Shown: positions 1-7,048, counted from the stretch's first letter. The stretch: 14,365 nt of DNA from JAZNGX01 sp045576675 (GCA_045576675.1 JAZNGX010000123.1:1-14365), one strand, 5' to 3'. The notes: a model not told the origin generated them from the letters alone. Numbers and translations: made by a program.

Positions 1-606
1 TAAATAACTATGATTAAGGAAAAAAACTTTAGCAATATCTGCTGATGTGATATTTTCCATATAATTTTCATATATATAATCCACAATATTCTTTGATTTT
101 AATGCTGAATCTTTTCGTGAAAATTCAGGCATATTACTATATAGCACCTGATAGTTACGGATTAATTGCAATACAATATGATAGATGTCACCTGTTAACG
201 CAAATTCATATCCTATAGACTTATCTTTTATTTGAAAACAGGCATCTGCCAGATAAGACTTTAACGTTGCATCTTCGCTTAAATCATTATAAAAAACCAC
301 GTTCTGATAGTTTGCTTCTTTGAAAAAGGACTTACGGATAACAATATAATAAAATTCCAAATTATTTGATGTAACGATAGAATACACTTCATTTGAATTT
401 ACTAAAATAATTTTCTCACTTTTTAAATCAAAGGTATTGATACTACAATCCATAACACCGGAACCACTTAAAAAATAGTATATTACAATATCTTCTTTAG
501 TTGTAGGATATGTGTACATGTTAGACGCTTCTGTTAATAAAACATGACGAATTATAAAATTTGTCGTATTATACAATTCTCTTTCATGTTCAATTTTATG
601 AACCAT
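1..606 (-). CDS. AraC-family transcriptional regulator, C-terminus beyond window
   Basis: The first 202 codons of an AraC-type regulator are present; the gene runs off the left edge. The N-terminal half looks like the cupin-like ligand-binding domain of this family, with the segment YYFLSGSGV (about residues 41-49) followed by beta-rich sequence. The last visible residues, SADIAKVFFLNHSYL, match the first helix-turn-helix of the C-terminal DNA-binding domain, so roughly the last 80-90 residues are missing. The ATG at 606 follows a modest GGATGGTG ribosome site. It lies 165 bases beyond the aldolase gene on the same strand, with no strong terminator between, so it could be partly co-transcribed with that operon or have its own promoter. 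By position it is a candidate regulator of the sugar operon. The family call is firm; the ligand is unknown. Confidence 0.85.
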   Translation of the reverse strand, partial: MVHKIEHERELYNTTNFIIRHVLLTEASNMYTYPTTKEDIVIYYFLSGSGVMDCSINTFDLKSEKIILVNSNEVYSIVTSNNLEFYYIVIRKSFFKEANYQNVVFYNDLSEDATLKSYLADACFQIKDKSIGYEFALTGDIYHIVLQLIRNYQVLYSNMPEFSRKDSALKSKNIVDYIYENYMENITSADIAKVFFLNHSYL

Positions 607-771
607 AATTAAACACCATCCACATTAATATATTAGCATAAATATTAACATATAAAAACGATAATATTTACTCAATTTAGTACAATTTTGACATAACTTT
701 TTATTGTCAAATTATCCATAAACTTAATAATTCCAGAGCTATGATAAAATTATTTTTCCACAGTATTTAAT
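607..771. promoter_or_regulatory. Intergenic region with small inverted repeat, possible promoter of the left AraC gene
   Basis: This 165-base gap holds no gene. TTTGACA at 687-693 and TGTCAAA at 705-711 form a 7-bp inverted repeat with an 11-base loop. It is too weak and lacks a clear T-tract for a convincing terminator, but it could be an operator. On the minus strand TTGAGT is followed after 17 bases by TATGTT, a weak candidate promoter for the AraC gene. These are pattern matches only. Confidence 0.25.
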
Positions 772-1680
772 TTATAATGCACTTTGCGTGTCGTTAGGGT
801 CACCATTTCGTGCAAGATAATATTCCTCTGTCCAGTCAAGGCCTCGATAGTCCTTTGCACGCTCGTCTGTTTTAATAAAATCCATCAAAAGGTCAAGCAT
901 TTCCTCTGTCCATGTATTACGGTCAATTTGTGCTGTTGTAAATTTATTCAGGCTAATCATTTCAAAACCAAACAAATCCTTAACCTGCGTTTTTGCAGCA
1001 CCACCTACAACTTCTTCAACAAGATGAGCAGGTATAAAAAGAACTCCACCGCCTGCACCGAATACCACATCACCGGGCATACAAATTGCATTTCCGATTC
1101 TGGTGGGAGTATTATAGGATGTTATAATAAAATCGCGTATCGGTGTAGGGTCTATTCCTCTGTAGTAAACCTGTGTGTCCTCAACCTTTTTCATCTGTTC
1201 AGTATCTCTTATACCTCCCCAGATTACAGCACCACCGTTTTCATTCTTAGTTTTATTTTTAAGAGCTGTTGTAAGATTTCCGCCAAGATATGTACCCTTG
1301 TAAATTTTATCGTACATATCAATTACAGGAACATCATATTCCATAAGATTGTCAATAACCCACTGGTTATATGTGCCCGTTCTGTTTTCACTTCTGCCTA
1401 TATCCTTAACAACCTCATCAAGATCCGGACGGAAAGGACAATACGTAGCAGTAACTGCACGACCGATAAGTTTTCTTCCGTCATCGTGCAACGTGTGAAG
1501 TCTGCCCTCAAACTGACTTTCATAACCTTTTACAAAAATAGGTTTCCAAACCTCTTCTAAAGTAAGTGTCTTGAGTGCCTTTAAATATTTTTCATCAACC
1601 TTTGGTCTGCCGTCAGGCAGTCTTTCTCCCTTCCATTGTGGTGTTATTGCAATTATTTCGTCTCTATCATTAAATCTCAT
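772..1680 (-). CDS. RraA-like family protein, probable class II 2-keto acid (pyruvate) aldolase
   Basis: This 302-residue protein belongs to the RraA/HMG-aldolase-like family (old name demethylmenaquinone methyltransferase-like). Visible family marks are GGNL (133-136), the substrate/metal motif GGIRD (155-159) and PGDVVFGAGGGVLFIP (202-217). It is longer than the roughly 160-240 residues of classical RraA and HMG aldolases, with extensions at both ends. Characterised enzymes of this fold are divalent-metal pyruvate aldolases; RraA itself is an RNase E inhibitor, an unlikely role here. Its ATG overlaps the SDR stop by four bases (ATGA), with GGAGG nine bases upstream inside the SDR gene, so translation is coupled. 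As last gene of the operon it is inferred to split a 2-keto-3-deoxy sugar acid into pyruvate and an aldehyde. In the usual G-D position of the third motif it carries G208-A209. Family firm, substrate inferred. Confidence 0.85.
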   Translation of the reverse strand: MRFNDRDEIIAITPQWKGERLPDGRPKVDEKYLKALKTLTLEEVWKPIFVKGYESQFEGRLHTLHDDGRKLIGRAVTATYCPFRPDLDEVVKDIGRSENRTGTYNQWVIDNLMEYDVPVIDMYDKIYKGTYLGGNLTTALKNKTKNENGGAVIWGGIRDTEQMKKVEDTQVYYRGIDPTPIRDFIITSYNTPTRIGNAICMPGDVVFGAGGGVLFIPAHLVEEVVGGAAKTQVKDLFGFEMISLNKFTTAQIDRNTWTEEMLDLLMDFIKTDERAKDYRGLDWTEEYYLARNGDPNDTQSAL

Positions 1681-2405
1681 AGATGCATTCCTCCGTCAAT
1701 TATTATATCCGTACCTGTTATATATCTACCCTCGTCTGAGCACAAAAGCAAAACAACAGGACTTATATCTTTTGGCAAACCGATATAACCGCAGGGTATT
1801 TTTGCTTCAACACTCTTTTTAAACTCTGTATCAGCCAATGCTTCTTCATTTCTGGGCGTATCAATGCACCCCGGTGCAACATTGTTGACAGTAACACCAA
1901 ACGGTGCAAGGCTTGGTGCAATATTTTGCACAAGCTTTAGTTGTGCCGCCTTTGTAGCGCCGTAAAGCGACAGTTTCGGATGCTGATTATACTGATTGAC
2001 ACTGCCTATTGTCACAATTCTGCCCCAGCCTTTGTTTTTCATTGCAGGTGCATATTTTTTCATGAGAAGATATGTGCTTTTTACATTGCAATCCATTTGT
2101 TTGTCATATTCTTCTATAGTAAACTTGTCCCATTCTTTTTTATACTGGATGGACGCATTCAAAACAAGAATATCAATATCGCCCGTAACCTCATATAACG
2201 CATCTATATCCTCTGTCTTCAAAAGATTTGCACGCACAGGAACGGAATTGGGTATTTTTTCACACGCTTTTTCGCACTTCTCAAGGCTTTCGGCACCGCT
2301 TACATACACCTTTGCACCATGTTCAGACAAAGCACGTGCTATTTCAAAGCCTATTCCCTGAGTTGATCCTGTAACCAATGCAGTTTTTCCGCATAAATCA
2401 AACAT
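1677..2405 (-). CDS. Short-chain dehydrogenase/reductase (classical SDR)
   Basis: This 242-residue classical SDR is an NAD(P)-dependent Rossmann-fold oxidoreductase. The cofactor motif TGSTQGIG is at 12-19, NAS (variant of NNAG) at 83-85, and the catalytic tetrad is N107, S135, Y148 and K152 (YGATK). The C-terminal IIIDGGMHL also fits the family, and the length is typical. The ATG sits in a TAATG overlap with the upstream hydrolase stop and is preceded by an excellent GGGGAGGTG site. The downstream aldolase start overlaps its stop. In this operon the likely job is oxidation of a free sugar to its lactone, or of a hydroxyl on a sugar acid. Relatives annotated as gluconate 5-dehydrogenase or 3-oxoacyl-ACP reductase share these motifs, so the name should stay general. 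Cytosolic; no signal peptide. Confidence 0.92.
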   Translation of the reverse strand: MFDLCGKTALVTGSTQGIGFEIARALSEHGAKVYVSGAESLEKCEKACEKIPNSVPVRANLLKTEDIDALYEVTGDIDILVLNASIQYKKEWDKFTIEEYDKQMDCNVKSTYLLMKKYAPAMKNKGWGRIVTIGSVNQYNQHPKLSLYGATKAAQLKLVQNIAPSLAPFGVTVNNVAPGCIDTPRNEEALADTEFKKSVEAKIPCGYIGLPKDISPVVLLLCSDEGRYITGTDIIIDGGMHL

Positions 2406-3094
2406 TATAAAAGCACCTCCCCTATATCATACTCAATATTATATTCCATCTCAAAGCCACCATTAACTGCTGAAGTGAATTTTTCCGGGTCTTCAGTGTT
2501 GCTTGCAAACATTCCGTAGTGCGACGGAACAGCCACACGAGGATTAATTGCTTTGGTAAGCCTTATCGCATCATACACATTCATATTACCAAGCTTGCCG
2601 TTGATGCATATAAACATTACATCTATTTTATATTGTGCAAGCTCTTCAAGCTTTTTATTATACTCGGTGTCACCCGAAAAGTATAATGAAACATCATTAT
2701 GCTTTAATATTACTCCGATTGCAGGCACGCTGTGGTCCGCAAAAACAGCTATCAGTTCAAAACCGCCTACGTTATACACGTCACCTTCGTCAAACCTGCA
2801 ATAATTGGTTACGCCACACTCATTAAGTTGTTTTTTTGCATCAATCGGTGCAAGAAAAAGCATATTTTGTTTATTCATTAAAGGAATAGCATCAATATCA
2901 ACATGGTCAAGATGATTGTGAGTACAAACAACCACATCTGTGCAAAGCATTTCGGGCACAACTGCAGGCTCAACCATTCTTGCCCTGCCTGCAACGCGGT
3001 TTACAACATCTGAAAGATATGGGTCAATACATATTGTGGTTATGCCGTCTGTCACAATATAACCGCTTTGACCTATCCATTTTATTTTAAGCAT
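2405..3094 (-). CDS. UlaG-like metallo-beta-lactamase-fold hydrolase, probable sugar lactonase
   Basis: Read from the ATG at 3094 this is a 229-residue protein of the metallo-beta-lactamase superfamily, closest in pattern to the UlaG (L-ascorbate-6-phosphate lactonase) branch. Metal ligands are visible: THNHLDH (H59, H61, D63, H64), H121, D142 (FSGDTEY) and H192 (PSHYGMF). The INGKLGNMN segment (164-172) is also UlaG-like. An in-frame longer reading from 3151 would add 19 residues and overlap the dehydratase by 58 bases. It is rejected because GGGAG lies eight bases before the 3094 ATG and the proteins of this branch begin near the KIKWIGQSG strand. The start forms a TGATG overlap with the dehydratase stop. 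Inferred role: hydrolysis of the sugar lactone made by the SDR, giving the acid used by the dehydratase. The exact lactone is unknown. Confidence 0.88.
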   Translation of the reverse strand: MLKIKWIGQSGYIVTDGITTICIDPYLSDVVNRVAGRARMVEPAVVPEMLCTDVVVCTHNHLDHVDIDAIPLMNKQNMLFLAPIDAKKQLNECGVTNYCRFDEGDVYNVGGFELIAVFADHSVPAIGVILKHNDVSLYFSGDTEYNKKLEELAQYKIDVMFICINGKLGNMNVYDAIRLTKAINPRVAVPSHYGMFASNTEDPEKFTSAVNGGFEMEYNIEYDIGEVLL

Positions 3095-4458
3095 CAGCTC
3101 CACTCCCTGTCGTTTGCCCATTCGCTGTCCCATTGGGTTGTAGGCTCCCACTGACCGGGATATTTAGGATGCATGTGCTGTGCAATAAGCTCTTCGTTAA
3201 GACTTTCAATACCAAGTCCCGGAGTATTTGGAACATCAACAAAACCATTTTTAAACAATGGATTTGCTATGCCGTTTGCAAGGTCATTCCACCACGGTAC
3301 ATCAACAGAATGAAACTCAACTGCCAGAACATTCTGAATTGCTGCAGCAGTATGAATTGCCGCCATACATGCAATGGGGCTTTCTGCCATGTGAATTGCC
3401 ATTCCCACACCGTATTCCTCACACATATCACCAAGCTTTTTGGTTTCGAGTGCACCGCCGATTGTAAGCAAATCAGGATGAACAATTGAAACACCACCGC
3501 ATTCCATAAGCGGTTTGAAATTCTTTGCTAGATAAATATCCTCACCTGTTGCAATCGGCACATTACAGCTGTGTGAAATCTTTTCATAATGCTTTGTAAG
3601 ATGCCACGGCTGAATATCTTCAAGCCATGCTATGTTATATTTTTCAAGACGTTTTGCAAACTTTATGCAATCTTCAAGAGCAACATGACCAAAGTGGTCT
3701 ATTGCAATCGGCACTTCATAACCCACAACATCACGCACTTGTTTTACGTAATCCTCAAGATAATCCATACCCTTTTCAGTAATATGTATGCCCGTTGCAT
3801 AATGAGGAATAGTAAACACCTCATAGTTTTTGCCCAGCATCATATCCATATCAACAGAGCCACTTTGATGCGAAATTGCTTTCATTGAATACTTCTGCAA
3901 ATCCTCAAGCATTCCAACAGGTGCGTTTAGACAACTGGGCTCATCATACAAAAGTTCGATTCCTAAGTCCATTTTAACAATGGTAAATCCCATATCCATA
4001 CGTTTTTTTATTGCTTTACCCATATCTGTGCCTGTATGTTTTCCATCAACATCGGTATCGCCATATACACGGATTTTGTCATGGAATTTTCCACCAAGAA
4101 GTTGCCAAAGCGGAACACCCCATGCTTTACCTGCCAAGTCCCACAAAGCAATTTCAAGACCTGACACACCACCACCTTGTCTTGATGGCCCACCAAATTG
4201 TTTTATTCGTCTGAAAAGCTTATCAACATTACATGGATTTTCTCCCACAAGTCTTGATTTAAGCATAAGTGCATAAGTAGCACTTGATGCGTCACGCACC
4301 TCACCGTAGCCAACAAGTCCCTGGTTAGTGTAAACTTTTATAAGCGGACAGTGCTTCGGTGCACCTGTAATGTTTGCCACTCTTATATCGGTGATTTTAA
4401 GCTCCGACGGTGACGAATTAACATTTACATTTTCAGAAATTTTCTCATTCAAGTTCAT
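3094..4458 (-). CDS. Enolase-superfamily acid-sugar dehydratase (mandelate racemase/muconate lactonizing group)
   Basis: This 454-residue protein has the enolase-superfamily layout: N-terminal capping domain (about 20-130) and a modified TIM barrel. Visible active-site residues are K162 in VKMDLG, the metal ligands D254 (AIDHFGH), E280 (AWLEDIQPW) and E306 (ATGEDIY), then D329 (HPDLL) paired with H356 (AIHMAESP), and E381. An Asp-His dyad at the barrel end is the usual general acid/base of mandelate racemase-type enzymes and acid-sugar dehydratases. The stretch between K162 and D254 is much longer than in mandelate racemase and probably forms a loop over the active site. The N-terminus has about 20 polar residues before the first strand. 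GGGAG nine bases before the ATG supports this start. It follows the GH28-like gene by 13 bases. Role inferred: dehydration of an aldonic-type acid to a 2-keto-3-deoxy acid. Substrate not assignable. Confidence 0.88.
   Translation of the reverse strand: MNLNEKISENVNVNSSPSELKITDIRVANITGAPKHCPLIKVYTNQGLVGYGEVRDASSATYALMLKSRLVGENPCNVDKLFRRIKQFGGPSRQGGGVSGLEIALWDLAGKAWGVPLWQLLGGKFHDKIRVYGDTDVDGKHTGTDMGKAIKKRMDMGFTIVKMDLGIELLYDEPSCLNAPVGMLEDLQKYSMKAISHQSGSVDMDMMLGKNYEVFTIPHYATGIHITEKGMDYLEDYVKQVRDVVGYEVPIAIDHFGHVALEDCIKFAKRLEKYNIAWLEDIQPWHLTKHYEKISHSCNVPIATGEDIYLAKNFKPLMECGGVSIVHPDLLTIGGALETKKLGDMCEEYGVGMAIHMAESPIACMAAIHTAAAIQNVLAVEFHSVDVPWWNDLANGIANPLFKNGFVDVPNTPGLGIESLNEELIAQHMHPKYPGQWEPTTQWDSEWANDREWS
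3103..3107 (-). promoter_or_regulatory. Ribosome binding site fixing the hydrolase start
   Basis: GGGAG on the minus strand lies eight bases before the ATG at 3094, inside the end of the dehydratase gene; a second GGAG lies only three bases before it. The site supports the 3094 start over the longer in-frame start at 3151. Confidence 0.7.
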
Positions 4459-4471
4459 TTTTCATTCTCCC

Positions 4472-5794
4472 TTATATAGATATACAAACAAATTCTTCGT
4501 TTGTTTTTTCAAATTCTGTACCTTTAAAATTTTCGCATATAAAACTACTTTTTACTATTTCACCGCCGTCGCTCCAAGACTTTATCAGCACATCACCATT
4601 GAAGTTTTTGACAGTAACATTATCAAGTACAACCTTTTCATAATGACATAAATGCATAAAAGGTAGCTTGTCACGTTCATTTGAAAAGCTCAACTGACAG
4701 TTCTTCATTTCAAGCTTAAGTGGTTTTTCAGCATCACCGTACGCAGTAACAGGATTTTTCACATTTACTGCAGTTATATTTTCGAAAGTAATGCTTTCAA
4801 GCGGTCTGTTTTTCTGCCATGGCTCGTTACCGGAAAAATTATAATGCAAAAACCTATCCGCATTTTCAACGATACAATTTCTTATTACAATGTTGCCCGG
4901 ACTGTTTCTTACATTCCTTGTAAAGTCAGAATAATATGTGAACATACCAAGCATGTTAAACCTATGATTTCCATGCAAAGGCTTTCCCGCGCGTTTTTCT
5001 TCATCACTCAGGCTTCCACGGAACAGATATTTTGCTGGACCATAAAACTTACAATTTTCTATCAATGCATTTGTGCCACCAAACCGAAGCCCGCTACACG
5101 CTGTGTTCATTATACAATCCGTTATAAGGACATTAAGATTATCGTGCCCTGCTATACAATCATCACCACAGTAAAACTTACAATCCGTTACCGTAACATT
5201 GGTACACGACCTTATATGAACACCATCATGTCCGCCAAGCACTTCAACATTTTCAACGGAAACGTTTTCGCACTCAATCAAAGCATGTGCCCAATTAGCA
5301 CTATTTTTTATAGTGTAGCCTTTAAATACCATGTTTTTACATCTATGCATATTTATAGCATGAGGTCCACGATAATACTCCTCACCTGTTTCATCAAAGC
5401 AGTCGCAACCGTCAATGAATGAGCCTTGTTCACCAATAATTTTTATGTTTTCGGCATCAATAGCTTTTATAATTGCATTATTCCACTTGCCGGCACACTT
5501 ATTTATATGGTCGGCATTTTTCCTTTCCGCAACAGGTAGCCATAAAACATCTGTTTTATCATCTTCCTTTATCGGTTCGATAACATCATTTAATATAACA
5601 TCATAATCACGCGGATTGCGGCTTGCAATAAGATGTGCATTTTCCATCAAATGCAATGTGATGTTGCTGCGTATTCTTATTGTTGAAACATTATAGTCTC
5701 CAGCTTGGACAACAACTTCACCACCTCCATTCAAAAAACAATCGTCTATTGCTTTTTGAATGTTGTTTTCATAATCAGCAACGTTGTATTTCAT
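4472..5794 (-). CDS. GH28-like right-handed beta-helix glycosidase, cytosolic
   Basis: This 440-residue protein of the pectate lyase/polygalacturonase beta-helix type begins with the GGGEVVVQAGDY segment (23-33) common in GH28-like proteins and continues as regular 20-25 residue coils rich in buried Asn, Cys and Val. D190 (GGHDGVHI), D211 and D212 (YCGDDCIAGH) match the three catalytic aspartates of fungal polygalacturonase in motif and spacing. The region that should hold the GHG histidine reads CSGLRFGG (233-240), so the His is absent, and no clear RIK motif was found. No signal peptide is visible, so it should act in the cytosol on short imported oligosaccharides. GAGGTGGG lies just before the ATG. 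It is the first gene of the operon, divergent from an AraC gene. Likely an exo-acting glycosidase; polygalacturonase proper is doubtful. Confidence 0.82.
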   Translation of the reverse strand: MKYNVADYENNIQKAIDDCFLNGGGEVVVQAGDYNVSTIRIRSNITLHLMENAHLIASRNPRDYDVILNDVIEPIKEDDKTDVLWLPVAERKNADHINKCAGKWNNAIIKAIDAENIKIIGEQGSFIDGCDCFDETGEEYYRGPHAINMHRCKNMVFKGYTIKNSANWAHALIECENVSVENVEVLGGHDGVHIRSCTNVTVTDCKFYCGDDCIAGHDNLNVLITDCIMNTACSGLRFGGTNALIENCKFYGPAKYLFRGSLSDEEKRAGKPLHGNHRFNMLGMFTYYSDFTRNVRNSPGNIVIRNCIVENADRFLHYNFSGNEPWQKNRPLESITFENITAVNVKNPVTAYGDAEKPLKLEMKNCQLSFSNERDKLPFMHLCHYEKVVLDNVTVKNFNGDVLIKSWSDGGEIVKSSFICENFKGTEFEKTNEEFVCISI

Positions 5795-5920
5795 ATACCC
5801 ACCTCAAATATAAGTTGACAATTACAGTTTATTATGATACCATTTTATCAATAACTATATTAAAAGTCATCATTTATATTATGCAATATATCCAGTATAT
5901 TAAGAAACGGGAGATGTAAT
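5795..5920. promoter_or_regulatory. Divergent promoter region of the GH28-like operon and the AraC gene
   Basis: These 126 bases separate two divergent starts and should hold both promoters. On the plus strand TTGACA (5815-5820) is followed after 17 bases by TACCAT (5838-5843), a plausible sigma-A promoter for the AraC gene. On the minus strand only weak elements are seen, such as TTGCAT (5886-5881) with TAATAT about 18 bases on, which would suit an activator-dependent promoter. TGATA (5835-5839) and TATCA (5846-5850), with flanking TTAT/ATAA, form an imperfect palindrome over the AraC -10 and could be a regulator site. The region's role is likely; the exact elements are tentative. Confidence 0.5.
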
Positions 5921-6784
5921 ATGACATTTGATAAATTGATTTATGATGAAAACGATAAAACGTTAATGGAACTATACCATTCCACCGTCAAAAGTGGCAA
6001 AAGGAATTATCGTGAGCATCACCACACACAATTTGAAATATCATATTTTAAAAGTGGCAGCGGAGTTTACAAGGTTGGAACTAAAAGTTTTCGCTTTGAA
6101 AAAGGCGATGTTTTTGTATTCAGTTCTGACGAAGTACATTGTGTGACTTCAATTGAGGAACATGAAAAGCTTGATATTGTAAACATACATTTCGAACCGC
6201 GTTTTATCTGGGCTGACAATTCAAGCCGTGAGCTTTTGGGAATATTCTTTGACAGAAATGAACGCTTCAGCAACAGAATAGACAAAAATAATCCATGCAC
6301 CGAATTGATTGTAAAGCTTATAAATTCGATTGAAGAAGAATTGACACACAAAAAGAATCAGTACAGGCAAATGGTAAAAATGCATATTTCTCACATACTC
6401 ATACTTCTTATGCGTGAATACAACTACGTAAATAATACTTTGGATTACAGCACAGACACTATAACAGCACTGAAAAAAGCTATGGAATACATAGACAAAA
6501 ATCTAGAAAATAACATTGAGTTGTCTGACATTGCAAAAAGTTCGTCCATGAGCCGAACATATTTTTCATCGGTGTTCAAGAAATATAACGGAATATCACC
6601 ATGGGATTACATTACAATTAAGCGTGTTGAACGTGCAATTGAATACATCGGAAATTCAGATTATACAAAAACAGAAATTGCAGGTTTATGTGGATTTTCA
6701 AGCATGTCAAACTTCTACCGTGCTTTCAAAAAAATCACAGGTAAATCCCCTAATGAATATAGAAAAAACACCAACAAAACATAA
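5921..6784 (+). CDS. AraC-family transcriptional regulator
   Basis: This complete 287-residue AraC-type regulator has an N-terminal cupin-like sensing domain (about 25-100) with HHH at 33-35, YFKSGSGVY (42-50) and FEKGDVFVFSSDEVH (59-73). A helical linker follows (about 125-170). The C-terminal domain has two helix-turn-helix units: ELSDIAKSSSMSRTYFSSVF (200-219) and TEIAGLCGFSSMSNFYRAF (251-269), ending in the conserved P277 and YR of PNEYR. GGGAG seven to eight bases before the ATG supports the start. It is divergent from the GH28-like operon, the usual arrangement for a local sugar-responsive activator, so it most likely controls that operon in response to a sugar or pathway intermediate. 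It shares the SGSGV segment with the AraC gene at the left edge. No terminator is seen after it; decayed transposase sequence begins almost at once. Confidence 0.93.
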   Translation: MTFDKLIYDENDKTLMELYHSTVKSGKRNYREHHHTQFEISYFKSGSGVYKVGTKSFRFEKGDVFVFSSDEVHCVTSIEEHEKLDIVNIHFEPRFIWADNSSRELLGIFFDRNERFSNRIDKNNPCTELIVKLINSIEEELTHKKNQYRQMVKMHISHILILLMREYNYVNNTLDYSTDTITALKKAMEYIDKNLENNIELSDIAKSSSMSRTYFSSVFKKYNGISPWDYITIKRVERAIEYIGNSDYTKTEIAGLCGFSSMSNFYRAFKKITGKSPNEYRKNTNKT

Positions 6785-6797
6785 AACATCCATACAA

Positions 6798-6952
6798 TTT
6801 TGCTTTGGATATGATAGTTTCTTTGGCAGAATAAAAGCGAAACGTTTTATAGACGTTCATGAACTGGTGTTTCCATTGATACTTTTGACGATAAAATCAA
6901 TAATTATATCAACTGGTATAACACAAAACGTATCAAACAATCATTAGGTTAA
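6798..6952 (+). mobile_element. Fragment of an IS3-family transposase (OrfB C-terminus), degenerate
   Basis: Two short blocks match the end of the IS3-family DDE transposase. In one frame GYDSFFGRIKAKRF (6807-6848) resembles the segment around the last catalytic Glu, though that Glu appears lost. In another frame TGVSIDTFDD followed by YINWYNTKRIKQSLG (ending at a TAA at 6950-6952) matches the conserved C-terminal block. The two are separated by a frameshift and an in-frame TGA (6856-6858). Only about 50 residues remain of a protein of roughly 280. It cannot be active. It sits directly after the AraC gene and before the broken methyltransferase gene, so an old insertion or recombination may have shaped this stretch. 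Confidence 0.75.
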
Positions 6953-6977
6953 ACAAATACTTATATGAACATACAAC

Positions 6978-7048
6978 GGACACCTACAACACCAGTTTTC
7001 AAATTCTTTATATATAACCCACTTTGGAACCAGGTGTCACAGGTGTCA
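6978..7048. repeat. Imperfect inverted repeat with a tandem 9-mer
   Basis: GGACACCTACAACACCA (6978-6994) is an imperfect inverted copy of AGGTGTCACAGGTGTCA (7032-7048), 12 of 17 positions agreeing with the conserved GGTGT and AGGTGTC blocks kept. The right arm itself is a tandem of CAGGTGTCA (7031-7039 and 7040-7048). It lies between the transposase remnant and the pseudogene and may be an insertion-sequence end, but no target duplication was found. The rest of 6953-7174 shows no gene. Confidence 0.4.

Noticed and set aside
784..1560. 258-residue plus-strand frame opposite the RraA-like gene
   Set aside because: It lies fully antisense to a protein with clear family motifs, is rich in Cys, Ile and Phe as antisense frames often are, and has no recognisable domain.
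2405..3151. Longer 248-residue reading of the UlaG-like hydrolase
   Set aside because: It would overlap the dehydratase by 58 bases and adds a polar tail unlike the family; GGGAG and a TGATG junction support the ATG at 3094.
4844..5422. 192-residue plus-strand frame opposite the GH28-like gene
   Set aside because: Antisense shadow of a convincing beta-helix protein, without motifs of its own.
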